DNA of 64,000 nt from Dromiciops gliroides (Eukaryota > Chordata > Mammalia > Microbiotheria > Microbiotheriidae). The stretch's first letter is position 1. The number at the start of each line of letters is the position of its first letter. Made by a program: the position numbers and the translations under genes. Positions 9,372-20,639 of this stretch are shown piece by piece. Below the pieces are notes generated by a model, which was not told the origin of the DNA, did no database searches, and saw nothing but the letters and a program-made list of their open reading frames with translations. The stretch is taken from assembly GCF_019393635.1 (NCBI RefSeq), contig NC_057861.1, forward strand, positions 544,828,711 through 544,892,710, written 5' to 3'.

Positions 9372-11149
9372 GACACAGAGTTGGGAGACAGAGTATCTTG
9401 TGCAAGTCACGAAAAGGAGACCAGTGTTACTGGATTGTAAAGAGGAGTAAAGTATAAGGATACTGGGAAGGTATTACGGTTGTGAACAGATTTAAAAGCT
9501 AAAAAGAGGATTTTATAATTGATCCTAAAAGTAGCAGGGATACACCGATGTTTACTTAGTGGATCTGTGCTTTAGGAAAATCACTTAGGCAGATAAGTGG
9601 AAGAAAGATTTGAGGCAGGGAGACTGCCCCAAAAGTTATGGTAATAGTACAGGTATGAGGTCATAAAAGCCTATAGCATGGTGATGGCAGTGTCAGAGGA
9701 AAGAAGGGAGGGTATACAAGAGATGTTTCAAAGGTAGAAATGACAGAACTTGTCAACAGATGGGACATGGATGGTGAAAAAGAGCGGGAAGTTAAGGATG
9801 AAACCTAGCTTGTAAGCTTGGGTAACTGGGAGGATGGTGTTATCCACAACTGTAATAGAAAAGTTAGGAAAAAGGGAGTTTTGGGGGTGGGGGGTAGGAA
9901 GATAATGAGTTCAGTTTTGGACAAAGATTAAATATATCTATGGGTGATCCAATTCTGAATGTCCATTAAGCAGTAGGAGATGTGAGTGGAGATCAGGAGA
10001 AAGAGATTACCACTGGATAAATAGATCTATGAATCATGTGCATAGAAATGATTGTTGAATCCACAGGAATTGATGAGATCACCAAGTGCATTGGACAGAG
10101 CGTTGGCATGAAGACCTAGAGAGGAACAAGTAACCAGCTGAAAAGGGTGATTGGCAATGTAAAAGGCTAGGCATTAAGAAGGATAGAGTGAAAGAAGATA
10201 GAAATTTAGAGTAAATAGCAAGGGGAGGGAATAGGATGGAGGGTAATACAGTTAGCAATAGTAATTGTGAAAGAAATGATGAGCAGGATGTTATCAGAAG
10301 GACTTATGAAAAATGCAAACCATTTACAGAGAAAGAACTGATAGTATCTGAATACAGATTGAAGTATGAAAAAAGGATGAGAATGAAGAAAAGGCTATTA
10401 GATTTGGCAATTGAGAAATGATTTGGTAGCTTTGAAGAGAGCAGTCTCAGTTTAATGACAAGATTCAAAGAATTAGGAAAAGAGTAAGAAGGAAAGGAAT
10501 CAGAGGCACTGATTGTAGGTATCTTTCTGAAGGAGTTTATCCATGAAAGGAGAGATTATAGGATGATAACTAGCAGGGATGGATGGATCAAGTGATGATT
10601 TTTTAAGGATAGGGGAGAAATGGAGGTTCTTGTAGACAGCAAGGAAGGAGCCAGTAAACTGGGACAAACTGAAGATTATTGAGAGAGCGGGTATGATAGA
10701 GGGGGCAAGCAATCTATTAGAGAAGATAGGATAAAATGGCATCATGACTGCATGTAAAAGGAATGGCCTTGGAAAAGAGAAGACCATTTCTTCATATGAG
10801 ACAAGGGTGAAAGGAGAAATAGTAGCATTATTGGCAAGATGAGGAGGCAAATGACTTAAGTGTAGAGTTCAACTGGTTCCCAAATGCATCTTTCTGATAG
10901 AGAAGTGAGGAAAGTATAACCATTGCAGTTTTGACAGCCTTAGAAAGAAATGAGAGGCAGAAGGATTGGAGGTCATGATAAGGACAAAGAACAGGGTTAG
11001 GGGTCTTAAGGCAGAGTGAAAGATGGAAGATTAGGATAAAGGAATTTCAGAGTTCATTCTATTTCCTAGAATAAAGGAAAGAATTAGAGTGAAGAGAAAG
11101 TCTGTGAGCCAGGTACTAAACTTGTTCATATCTAATAATATGGGAGGGA

Positions 11150-11410
11150 GGGCAGGAATAAGCATTTCCATAGAGCCTATTATGTGCCAGACACTGTGCT
11201 CAGCACTTCACAGCTATTATCTCATTTGATCTTCACAACAACCCTGGAAGGTAGATGCTGTTATTATCCTGATTTTAAAGTTGAGGACATTAAAGCAAAC
11301 AGAGGGTTAAGTGACTTGCCTGGGATCACAAAGATAATAAGTGCCTGAGACCAGATTTGAATTCAGGTCTTTCTGACTCTAGAGCCAGCATTTTATCCAG
11401 CATAGCTACC
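11150..11410 (-). mobile_element. MIR SINE
   Basis: tattatgtgccagacactgt, gttattatcctgattttaaa and gacttgcctgggatcacaaa form a reversed MIR of near full length. Confidence 0.8.
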
Positions 11411-11924
11411 TCTGAAGAAGAAGGAAATAGGGTGTCCTGGAGGGTGGCAAATAATAGCTACCATAATCTTAAATGAGTGATAAATATGAATTGAAAGAAT
11501 CTCAAAGCGGGAGAAGTTACTGAATGTGGTGGTAAAGAGACTGGAAATGGCACTGAGGAGTAGGGGCATTCCAAGGTCCCACCAGTGAGTCAAGGGAGTA
11601 TGAGTAAAGGTGCAACTAGTCCTGGAAAAGGTGGCCAAGGACCCTGTGTCATCAGGCAGGAGCATTGTTTGTAGATCTGTTTTTATAAGTCTAATGAATC
11701 TTTCTTTATTCTAAGACAACATGGCAAGTTTGAAGAAAAAATTCTTCCACTTTGAGGAAAAAATTCTCCAAGTAAGATAGAAAATATCCAGAAGTATTTC
11801 TATTTTTTGTGGTAATGCTCAATTTTTGTGTGTGTTCTCAGTTTTGTTAGCTTAGAACTGAGAATACAAAAGAAAAAGATAAGCTATGTAGTAGGTCCCA
11901 ATAATTGGTTTCACTTCTGGTTTT

Positions 11925-12350
11925 ATTGATAGTTTTGTTCATTTCATCTTGTTCATTTGCTATTTTCTTGAAATGAATTTATGCCCTCTTTTTAGTTAAG
12001 TTGCCTAAAGATTTATAAGTTTTTGTTAGTCTTTTAAAAAGTAACAGCTTTTATTTTTGTTTATCATATCTATAGTCTATTTAGTTTCCAATTGATCTAG
12101 TTCTTTAATTTTCAATATCTCTTTGTTGTTTTTTTTAGTGTTTGTTTATCTGTTGGGTTTCTAATTTTTGAACTTTATGTTCAGTTCATGAATTCCCTCC
12201 TTTTATATTGTGTTACTGTGTGTTTTTAGGGCTATAATGTTTTCTTTGAAGATGACTATAGCTATATCCCAGACATTTTGATACATTGTTTTTTCATTGT
12301 TCTTGTCTTTCACTTGATTCTATTATTTCATTTCTGCTCCTTGAACTTAA
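11925..12350 (-). mobile_element. L1 ORF2 fragment, reverse
   Basis: The - strand reads as decayed L1 ORF2 between endonuclease and reverse transcriptase (TMYQNVWDIAIVIFKENIIALK, comparable to TTYQNLWDAFKAV of human L1). Confidence 0.7.
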
Positions 12351-12700
12351 TAGAGTATCAATGCACCCAGAGTACCCCAAGCCTAAGGTCACTTTTTACA
12401 CTCTATCAAAATAATATAATCAAAGTTGCCCAGCTCTTTGTATATCCATAATGTTTAACTAAAACATATGTCCTGATGACCCAGTTCTGTGGACTGTTCA
12501 TCCAGCTAAATACCATAGACTAGAAGTAGACATTCTTTATTTGATCGGTTTTTCTGCTGAGTATATTTTGGTCAAACTCTTTTGAATGATTATGAATCAT
12601 GTTTTGGATAGTCTGTAGTGTTCTAGGTCATGATGCAACTAGAACAATGGCAGCCACATACAGGAGCACCTGGAACATCTGAAGCATTGTGAGACAGTGC
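12351..12700. other. no feature recognised
   Basis: About 350 bp of A/T-rich sequence without a recognisable gene or repeat. Confidence 0.3.
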
Positions 12701-12704
12701 TTTT

Positions 12705-12860
12705 AAAGAGTACTACATTTGGAGTCATAGGATCTGGGTTCAATTACCAACTCTGTTGTTTACTACCTATGTGCCCTGGGTCAGTCTCTCTACTTTGTGG
12801 TTCTTCTCTAGACGGTCTCTAAGGCCACTTACAATTTATGATCTTATGAAGCTTCACCAC
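12705..12860 (+). mobile_element. MIR-like SINE
   Basis: ggagtcataggatctgggtt ... acctatgtgccctgggtcag ... ctctaaggccacttacaa is the head, CORE and tail of a marsupial MIR-type SINE. Confidence 0.65.
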
Positions 12861-13004
12861 CTAGAGGGAATCCTTCTACCATTTAGATTCTGCACCGGAT
12901 ATTTTCCATGGCAGTGGCAGACACCATTAGGGAGCATACATCTTCCTTCCTGTTTTATTCCTCACTTGATATTAATAACCAGAGGACTGAAAAACAATTA
13001 TCTC

Positions 13005-13097
13005 GGGGCAGCTAGGTGGCGCAGTGGATAGAGCACTGGCCCTGGTCAAGTCACTTAACCCCAATTGCCTCACCCCCAAAAAACAAAACAAAAAAAC
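13005..13097 (+). mobile_element. CORE-SINE with internal deletion
   Basis: Only about 60 bp of body remain: the head through gccctgg joins directly to tcaagtcacttaaccc, removing roughly 90 bp. The duplication caattatctc (12995-13004 and 13098-13107) shows it is a complete insertion, so the deletion occurred before or during insertion. The ccctgg that precedes both breakpoints in the full SINE suggests a microhomology jump. Confidence 0.9.
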
Positions 13098-13514
13098 CAA
13101 TTATCTCTATTATTGCTTCTTTCAAGGAATCTTGTACTATTTTGATATATATTTGGGAGACATCTGGCTGTAGGAAAACCTTTAAGGTACTTACTCTACC
13201 AACTGAAAGGCTATTGTTATGTTTATACATACATATACATACACACATACATGTATGTATAATCAACAAGCAATAAGCACAGTGGGATTTTTGTACTCTA
13301 TATTTCTTTGATCATTCGTATGATTGTAAAGATGTTATTGCCTATAGAATATCATTTGCAAAAGTCAACCTATTCCCTTCTTGATCCTTCATCAAAGATC
13401 CCCTCAGTGTATATGCAAGTAATTTTTGCAGAAATGAGTAGGTAGTCTTACAGATTAGTAATTACTGATGTCTCCTTGATCTACCTTCTTTTGGTAATTA
13501 TAAGATCCCTGATC

Positions 13515-13563
13515 TCTTGAATCCAGGGCCAGTGCTTTATCCACTATGCTGCCTAGCTGCCCT
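13515..13563 (-). mobile_element. CORE-SINE head fragment, reverse
   Basis: Only the reversed tRNA-like head remains (gccagtgctttatccactat ... gcctagctgccc). Confidence 0.8.
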
Positions 13564-13965
13564 GGTTGATAGCTTTTTATAAGAGTTTGGCAGAGAAAGT
13601 GAAGAAAGAAAGCTTGAGGCTTGGTAGGGTCAAATGAGAGTCTTTTAAAGATAAGGAGAACTTGGGTATGGTTGAAGGCAATGAGCTACTAGTAAATCAG
13701 GAGGAATTATGGGAGAAGGAGAGAAAGAGAAAACGAGAGGGGAAATGATAATGAAGGTAGAGATAGTGATTGTGAATGTGGAGTTAATCTGTCAGAGGAG
13801 ACAAAGGGGGTAAGATCAAAGGTACAAACAAGTAAAGGCATTAAACTTGGAAAGAGGATCTACTCTTCCATCAAAGCATTGGGTAATGGACAAGAGAATG
13901 GGAAATAATATCAAGGGATTTTGAGACATTTAGTAGGAGAAAAAAAGGAGCTCACAGCAAATAGC
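13564..13965 (+). mobile_element. ancient long repeat fragment
   Basis: ttataagagtttggcagaga, atgagagtcttttaaagata and aatcaggaggaattatggga match the later part of the repeat at 9030-11690. Confidence 0.5.
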
Positions 13966-13999
13966 CTCTTTTTCTCAACAAAAAAGTCTGATTCTCAAT

Positions 14000-14640
14000 G
14001 TTTTATCAGCAATAGTGCTCATAGTTTTCCACCATCTTCCTTCATAAGATTTAAAAAATACCTTTTATTGAGCTTTTTGTCTTTAAATCACAATCATTTC
14101 AAGGAAAAAAAAAAACGCAGAGTATGTCAGGGTGTTATATTCTGCCTCAGCAATCTGCTGCTAATCTGCCTTGAAGGAAGCATGTTCCCCTGTAATATTT
14201 TTTAAATGAATCTATATTTTAAATCAATGTTGCCCTTGGCTGCCATGTTTCTCCATTAGGTAAACAGACTAAGTGTTTTATGTAGTTCTTTTGGTCTCCT
14301 CTTTTTTTGTGATTAATACTAATGAAAGTATAAGATAGTTTATTTAAATTGCTAGAGTTGCCTCACTTGCACACTGTAACTTCTCATTTTTATTGTTAAT
14401 TCTAACTTGGTTTTTATTTTAGCCTTTGCCTTAACATTAGTGGTTTGTCTGTATATAGATAGCTGCTTCAGAAATGATTCCTGTATAAAGAATCAGTCAT
14501 TTACTGTCGAAATATAATTGTAAGGGTAGGATCAATCCAAATACTGGCCATAACCACTAAAAAGAAATGACAAAATGTTGAATACCAGGATTTTAACCAG
14601 ATGGGAATACATGTTAATTGAACCCTAGGTTTGAACAGGT
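14000..14640. other. no gene or repeat recognised
   Basis: A/T-rich sequence that looks single-copy, for example around tatatagatagctgcttcag. It contains no open frame of note and no recognised repeat. It might hold conserved non-coding DNA. Confidence 0.3.
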
Positions 14641-14678
14641 CTTGGATGCCCCTTGAATCAATCTATTAATTATGGGCA

Positions 14679-15620
14679 TTAGACTAAGTGTGAGAAGTCC
14701 TTTATCAATTTAAATGTCTTTGAAAACCTCTTTGTTGAGTACTCATGTAAGTATAAATATGGTATAGCTTCTATGCTAGGCTTCAAGGTAAATCTTTGAA
14801 TCTGCCTTTGCTTATCACATCCATGTAATCTTTGGCTCTTGATGAAGACCTTGCCTCCTGGCACTGCTGTCCTGGGGATGATGTTGGGATACTGATGAAA
14901 ATCCAAATCCTCTGATCCTCCATAGTTCACAGGCAGAGGCAAAGGCACTCACTTGCCAATCCTCAACTTCCAATGAAAAGGCTTCAATCACTAAGCGAAT
15001 ATCCTTAAATCTTTAATTCTACTGAGGTGTATGGTTTTATCCCACAGGGCATAATCAAATCCTTCAACCAATCCAAATAGATTTCCTGTGCAACTTTATT
15101 ACAGTTCATCCAAATAATTTGCAAACATTTATTATGAGCATCAAGATGACCCTAATGTCCCATGAAATGTTTCTTGTTGCCTTTGGATACAAGATAAAAT
15201 CAACTTAAGCAACTCCTTTATTTACCTCTCTGAAAAAGAACTTGTGAGCCCTCCTTCCATAGCCTGAAAATATGTATAAAAAGAAACATAAGAATTGTTA
15301 AGATTCAGATCTACCAACAAAATGTCCACTGATTGGGTCACCAAACAAGAATCTTATGTTTAAAGTACCAACAACTAAGTTGATGTTGGTAGGTGGTCTA
15401 AAAACTGAGACTCCTGTTTCTCTTCTACATTGTCACTTTCGCTGCAGAAACAGGAGGGGGCAGCAGAAGACAGAGGACCATTTTCTATTTTTTCCCTGTT
15501 TTATGGGTTGCCATGGCCAGGTAGGATGATCTTCTGAAAACTGACATAGCCTATTTTCAGGAGCATATTTGAGAACTTTCTTACATGGTAGGAGCTTGCC
15601 CAGGTTTGCATTCAACTGAC
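14679..15620 (-). pseudogene. protein-like decayed region of unknown origin
   Basis: The - strand has several long stop-free stretches in succession, for example one at 15433-15615 continuing after a single stop with TNINLVVGTLNIRFLFGDPI, and one at 14679-14948 containing NYGGSEDLDFHQYPNIIPRT and PGGKVFIKSQRLHGCDKQRQ. The amino-acid use looks like real protein, but I cannot name a family. It could be a decayed retrocopy, an exon cluster of an unknown gene, or an unrecognised mobile element. Confidence 0.25.
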
Positions 15621-15724
15621 CAGTGTTGAAGAACCCAGGGTCACCTCCATTTCATTCCTTGGTGGCAAAAGCAAGACTTTGTGGAGGATATACTTTCTCA
15701 TCTTTATTATATAAAGAGGCATCA

Positions 15725-15930
15725 TCGAAGAATAGAGAGAGAGCACCAGCCTTGGGTGGAGTTAGGAAGACCTGAGTTCAACTCCAACTATTATCACATT
15801 CTGGATGTGTGACCCTAGGCAAGAACCAATCATCTCTCAGTGTCTCAGGCAATTCTTTTAAGACTGTTGCAGACTGTCTCTGATCTCCATTGGTAATGGG
15901 ACTTTCTCAGCTTTAGGGGCTACTATACTA
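15725..15930 (+). mobile_element. MIR/CORE-type SINE, second family
   Basis: gaagacctgagttcaactcc, ggatgtgtgaccctaggcaa and a tail with ctgtctctgatctccattgg. Head and tail differ from the abundant SINE. Confidence 0.65.
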
Positions 15931-16138
15931 ACAAATTCATAGGTCCAGTCCAAAAAAATTAGACTAATCTACATACAGCTTGGGGATATCCTTGATGAAA
16001 ATGTGAGAAGAAAGGCAGGCTTTTGCAAAAAAAAAAAAAATCCCTATAGCAGGCACACAACTGGAAGACGCAGAGAATATAAGATCCTGTTGCTTGTTCA
16101 TTACAAAATAACATTTGACTCTGGAGAGCAAGACTCAT

Positions 16139-16301
16139 TTTTTTGTTTTGTTGGGGTTTTTTTTGGGGGGGGTGTAATGAGGGTTAAGTGACTTGCCCAG
16201 GATCACACAGCTAGTAAGTGTCAAGTGTCTAAAGCTGGACTTGACCTCAGATCCTCCTGAATCTAGGACTGGTGCTTTATCCACTGTGCCACCTAGCTGC
16301 C
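16139..16301 (-). mobile_element. marsupial CORE-SINE, reverse
   Basis: Complete copy. caagactca occurs on both sides. Confidence 0.93.
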
Positions 16302-16544
16302 CAAGACTCAGCTTTTAAAGCTTTTTAAAAGAGATTTTCATGCAGAAAGCCAGCTCAAACTGATGATTGTTATTAGTGTGAGCCTTTATACCTCAGAAAT
16401 GCTACAAATCAGGGCTTGATTAGTCATTTTGCTGATTGTCTAGACTTATGTTATTATTACTTAAGAAAATGGTGGAGAAGTAATAAAGTGTATTGTGCAT
16501 ACATTTTCCCTCCAAAGAGTCGGTTGTTAAATTACTCGAATGCA

Positions 16545-16815
16545 TATGTTAATAATAATAATGATAATTAACACTCATATAGCAGTCACTATGTGCCATG
16601 CACTGTACTGATTTCTTTACAATGATTATTTCATTTGATCCTCACAACTCTTTTGAGGAAGGTGCTATTATTAGCCCCATTTTACAGCTGAGGAAACTGA
16701 GGCACACAGAGGTTAAGTGACTTGCCCAGAGTCACACAGCTGCTACATGTCTCAAGCCAAATTTGAATTCAAGTCTTTCAGACTCCAGGCCTGATCCACT
16801 GCAGAACCTAATTGC
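16545..16815 (-). mobile_element. MIR SINE, near full length
   Basis: cactatgtgccatgcactgt, cccattttacagctgaggaa, actgaggcacacagaggtta and a reversed head at the right. Confidence 0.88.
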
Positions 16816-16819
16816 CCTG

Positions 16820-17260
16820 TCAAGATCATACAAGATCATTTTAAAAATTCAAATGTTTCAGAGAGGTCAAGATGGATAAGAACTAAGAGAAAGCCATCAG
16901 AGTTTGCAATTCATTAACTCTAGAGAGAGTAGTTTCAGGTGAATGATGAAGTCAGAAATTAGTTTTGTAAAGAAAGAGGCAATGAGTATAGACAGCTTTT
17001 TCTACAAATTAGGCTTTGAAAGGGAGGAAGATATAATAAGAAAGTCTGATGGATTCAAATGAAAGGTTTTGTTTTTGTTTTTAAGTAAGAGTCAAAGGAA
17101 AAGAAAGAGGCAATGAGTATAGACAGCTTTTTCTACAAGTTTGGCTTTGAAAGGAGGAAGATATAATAAGAAAGTCTGATGGATTCAAATGAAAGTTTTT
17201 TTTTTTTAAGTATGGGGACATCTGGGCATGTTTATGAAGAATCCAGAATAATAAGTCTTT
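16820..17260 (+). mobile_element. ancient long repeat fragment with internal duplication
   Basis: atcagagtttgcaattcatt and gagtatagacagctttttct align with the repeat at 9030-11690. Part of it is duplicated in tandem (see the 131-bp repeat). Confidence 0.5.
16969..17200 (+). repeat. 131-bp tandem duplication, two copies
   Basis: aagaaagaggcaatgagtat ... tctgatggattcaaatgaaa appears at 16969-17064 and again about 131 bp later (17100-17195) with only a handful of differences. The shared core is about 96 bp, separated by a T-rich spacer. Confidence 0.85.
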
Positions 17261-17446
17261 TCTCAAGTCTAGAAGACCGAAGACCGAGATCTCAAGCCCT
17301 CCAACTCTGCTCTCACATAAGCAGGGACAATTGAATAATCAGTCTCCACCCATGAGGACAGTCTTGTGGTGCAAATGAACTTTAAGATGATGGTTACTTT
17401 ATAAGTAATATTAATAAAGCCAATGGATAAGTTGGGAGTGGAGCAG

Positions 17447-17685
17447 TGGCAGGGGCAGCCAGACAGTATAGTGGATAGAGTGCCAGACTCAGATTCAGCA
17501 AGATTCATCTTCTCGAGTTCAAATCTGAGTTCAAGCCCTGTTTGCCTCAGTTTTCTCATCTGTAAAGTGAACTGGGGAAGGAAATGGAAAACCACTCCAG
17601 TAGCTTTGCCTAAAAAAAACAACCCAAATGGGATCACAAAGAGTTAGACATGACTGAAAAACAACTGAGCAACAACAATGGATAA
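17447..17685 (+). mobile_element. tRNA-CORE SINE with RTE-type 3' tail
   Basis: Head ggcagccagacagtatagtg, middle gcctcagttttctcatctgt, then the tail ggaaatggaaaaccactcca ... agttagacatgactgaaaaa, which is the 3' end used by RTE (Bov-B-like) LINEs. Related copies lie at 44385 (reverse) and 47465. Confidence 0.8.
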
Positions 17686-18420
17686 GGAGTGGCTAAACAT
17701 TAGGGAGAGGAGATGCTCCAAGTAGCAATTTTCAGGGACAATGAAACAGGTAATGTGTATTGTCATTTGTAAGGAGTAGTAGTACCTCTTCCTCTGAGAT
17801 TAGTGCAAAAGAGGAGGAAATAGGAGATTATTGGTAGAGTGGTAGAGCTGGAGGAGTATGTAGAAAATGGGGCCTGAGTATAAAGCAAGACATGTCTAGC
17901 TATACAAGTAAGGAGTCTTTGAGGTACTCACACTCCAAACACAGACCAGGAAACCTCTGCCCCAGGACTCACTCCCATGTTAAATAGATGATCTCTACCA
18001 GGGCAGGTGAATCAAGATATGTTTTTCCTGTGCTAGTGACCATTGCTATTCCAGGGAAATTTCTGGTCCTTCCTGATGGTCAAGGTAGGGAATTGTAGAT
18101 ATATGGAACCTAGCTAAGGTCAGGAAAGGGTAGGGCAGATGGCAAAGAAAGAAAGGTAATAGGAACAAGATGAGAGGCTGAGCTTTCCTGAGTGAGGGCA
18201 TAGAAAGCCAAGAATTAAATTGGATAAGTCCACATCAAACTGCTAGAAAGAATCTGGGTTATCACCTCATTGCTGAAGCCAAAAGGGAAAAAGCACAGCA
18301 ACTGCCATAGAACCTGAGACCTAGAAATGGGGGTTAATACTCCAAAATCCTCCTAGTGTTTTAAGGATGAGCACTTGATTGATAACCCGTAGCCTAGCCG
18401 TTACTACTATAGGGAAAAGG
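17686..18420. other. ancient repeat remnant, then sequence without a recognised feature
   Basis: Positions 17686-17920 resemble the long ancient repeat. Positions 17921-18420 hold nothing I can name. Confidence 0.3.
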
Positions 18421-18523
18421 AGCCTATTTCACTGGCCACTGTGTTCTTCCCCCACCCCACCCTACAACTTTACTACCAAACTTCTCAAATGAGTGGTGGT
18501 AGTGTTTTTCCAACCCCTGTGGG

Positions 18524-18681
18524 GTTTGTTTGTTTGTTTGTTTGTTTGGGGGCAATGGGAGTTAAGTGACTTGCCCAGGGTCACACAGCTAATAAATGTC
18601 AAGTGTCTGAGGCCAGATTTGAACTCAGGTCCTCCTGAATCCAAGGCCAGTGCTTTATCCACTGTGCCACCTAGCTGCCCC
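18524..18681 (-). mobile_element. marsupial CORE-SINE, reverse
   Basis: Complete; duplication (t)aacccctgtg on both sides; tail contains (GTTT)n. Confidence 0.93.
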
Positions 18682-18682
18682 T

Positions 18683-18990
18683 CTAACCCCTGTGCTTTTG
18701 CACAGGCCAGCCCCTAATCCTAAATACTTCTCTACTTCAGTTCTTAGAGCTCCTGGTTCCTTTCAGAGCTTAGCTCAAATTCTATCTCTTTCAAGAGGCT
18801 TTTCTTTATTCTCCCAATTGTTAGTGTCCCACCACCACCATTACCATCATTTTGTATTTGTTTTGAATATATCCTGCATTTACTTATTTGTGAATTTGTA
18901 TGTGTCCACAGAAAAAAGTAAGAATGTTGATATTTGCATCCCTAGCACCTAGCTCAGTACCTAGAATATAGCAAGAGTTTTAAAAATGCT
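18683..18990 (+). mobile_element. L2 LINE 3' end
   Basis: gcttttgcacaggcca, agcttagctcaaattctatc, cacctagctcagtacctaga and the final repeat-like tail match the L2 3' UTR. Confidence 0.7.
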
Positions 18991-19081
18991 ATTGATTACC
19001 TTATTAGAAGTAATTATTAAATACCTCTTTTATGATCAGAATTCAAGCAGAAAGGGACATTAAAAAGACCATGGGCGGGGA

Positions 19082-19227
19082 GGGACAGCTAGGTGGCACA
19101 GTGAATAAAGCACTGGCCCTGGATTCAGAAGTACCTGAATTCAAATCCGGCCTAAGACACTTGACACTTACTAGCTGTGTGACCCTGAGCAAGTCATTTA
19201 ACCCCCATTGCCCGGCAAAAAAAAAAA
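19082..19227 (+). mobile_element. marsupial CORE-SINE
   Basis: Complete copy; aagaccatggg / aagaccataggg flank it. Confidence 0.93.
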
Positions 19228-19239
19228 CAAAACAAGACC

Positions 19240-19425
19240 ATAGGGACCTTAGAAAGACCTTAGAAACCCAACCCCCTTATTTAAAAGATGATAAAATAGA
19301 TACAGAACAGTTAAGTGAGTGTCCTAGAGTAACACAGCTAATAAGTATCTAAATCAGGATTTGAACTTAGGTCTTCCCGCCTACAAGAGCGGTACCTTGT
19401 TCACTATAGCATGCTGGCTGCCTTC
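19240..19425 (-). mobile_element. MIR-like SINE
   Basis: gatttgaacttaggtcttcc and actatagcatgctggctgcc form a reversed head. The previous SINE inserted at its left end. Confidence 0.65.
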
Positions 19426-19473
19426 AGACATGAGAACTTCATTGTTACTTGCTCTCTCCCTAACTTGCTTCTT

Positions 19474-19621
19474 TTTTTTTTTCTTTTGTGGGGCAATGAG
19501 GGTTAAGTGACTTGCTCAGGGTCACACAGCTAATAAGTGTCAAGTGTCTGAGGCTGGATTTGAACTCATTTACTCCTGAATCCAGGGCTGGTGCTTTATC
19601 CACTATGCCACCTAGCTGCCC
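19474..19621 (-). mobile_element. marsupial CORE-SINE, reverse
   Basis: Complete; ctccctaacttgcttct / ctccccaacttgcttct duplications. Confidence 0.95.
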
Positions 19622-19639
19622 CCTCCCCAACTTGCTTCT

Positions 19640-20138
19640 ACTCCTACCACTTTACAAGCACAATGGGGATGTTTGAGGAACTCCTTGATCTGATTAACTA
19701 GGGCAGTTCCCATGGAGTTAGGCATGTGATGCCTTGCTGAAGTATATGTGCTTTGTTTAGGTGATGTAGCAACTTCAGATGGGTCCTCGGTGATGTGAGA
19801 TTACATTGAAGATAATTGGTGACAAAGTCAGGAGAAACCTGCCATAGATGCTTATAAGAAGAACAAGGAAAAAAGGCTTTAGTCCTCTTGAACCTTGTTT
19901 CTTTTGGGAAACATCAGTGCTTTTTCTCCCTTAGATGTGGGGATGGAAAGGAAAGGATTCACCTCCCAGAGCCTCCCCCAATGACAATGGGAACATGTAC
20001 TTACCCAGGCAAATTTGAAGCTGGATCTCAAGTCCCCAGCTATTTCTTTTGCCTTTTTGTTTCCTTCTCTGAACCTAGATCATGAAGCAATCCTGAGAAA
20101 AGGGTGTTTCCAGTCCTGGTGATAAATTTGAAAGCTAA
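19640..20138. other. no gene or repeat recognised
   Basis: About 500 bp of apparently unique sequence. No conserved open frame. Confidence 0.3.
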
Positions 20139-20250
20139 ATGGCTTCTTTTCCTTCCTTCCTTCTTTCCTTCCTTCCTTCCTTCCTTTCTTTTTTTCTTTC
20201 TCCCTTCCTTTCCTCACTCCATCCTTTTTTTCCTTTCTATCTTTCTTCTG
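20139..20250 (+). repeat. CT-rich (CCTT/TTTC) simple repeat
   Basis: Imperfect ccttccttccttcc array followed by ttctttct runs. Confidence 0.9.
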
Positions 20251-20298
20251 TTCAAATGACATAGAAACTATTAGATTGAAAACCAGAATGTAGAAGGG

Positions 20299-20630
20299 GG
20301 TGGAGCCAAGATGGTGGAGGAAAAGCAATGACTTGCCTGAGCTCTCCCCAAAACTCCTCCAAATATCTTCAAATAATTCCATAAGACAATTCCTGGAGCA
20401 GCAGAACCTACAAAAGTACAGGGTGAAATCATTTTCCGACCAGACTGTGAAATAAGGACAAAGGCTGGAGAGACTGCTGCAATAGAGGGGCAACAGAGAG
20501 GGAACTGAAAATAAAGTATGCAGTTAGTCTGGAGGCTCAGCCTGGCCAATAAAGAAAATACAGAGGAGAGCTGCCTACAGAGGAAGGTCTGAAAGGTGGA
20601 ACGAGAAGAGATGGTAAAAAAAAAAAAATT
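20299..20630 (+). mobile_element. L1 5' UTR fragment with its own A-tail
   Basis: Begins gggtggagccaagatggtgg, the typical start of marsupial L1 with a YY1-like aagatgg, followed by cttgcctgagctctccccaa. After about 310 bp it ends in a run of 13 A. No ORF or 3' UTR sequence follows. L1 copies normally keep the 3' end and lose the 5' end, so this one is reversed from the norm. Confidence 0.7.
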
Positions 20631-20639
20631 GTAGCCTAC

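Larger units (their letters stand above)
9030..11690 (+). mobile_element. long ancient interspersed repeat, class unresolved, with nested SINE and MIR
   Basis: A 2.6-kb stretch with phrases that recur in the window, for example gaaggtgggatttgaactgg, gagttcagttttggacaaag, ctatagcatggtgatggcag and aattgatgagatcaccaagt. The same order appears at 59190-60300 and partly at 13560-13960, 16815-17260, 17680-17920 and 39895-40970. It is therefore a dispersed ancient repeat, not a gene. A SINE (9219-9371) and a MIR (11150-11410) have inserted in it. I cannot assign it to LINE or DNA transposon with confidence. Confidence 0.6.

Noticed and set aside
9030-11690. Possible long non-coding gene in the purine-rich region
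   Set aside because: The same phrases recur in the same order at several other places in the window, so it is a dispersed ancient repeat.
20080-20280. Lys/Glu/Gly-rich open frame on the - strand
   Set aside because: It is the translation of a CCTT simple repeat.
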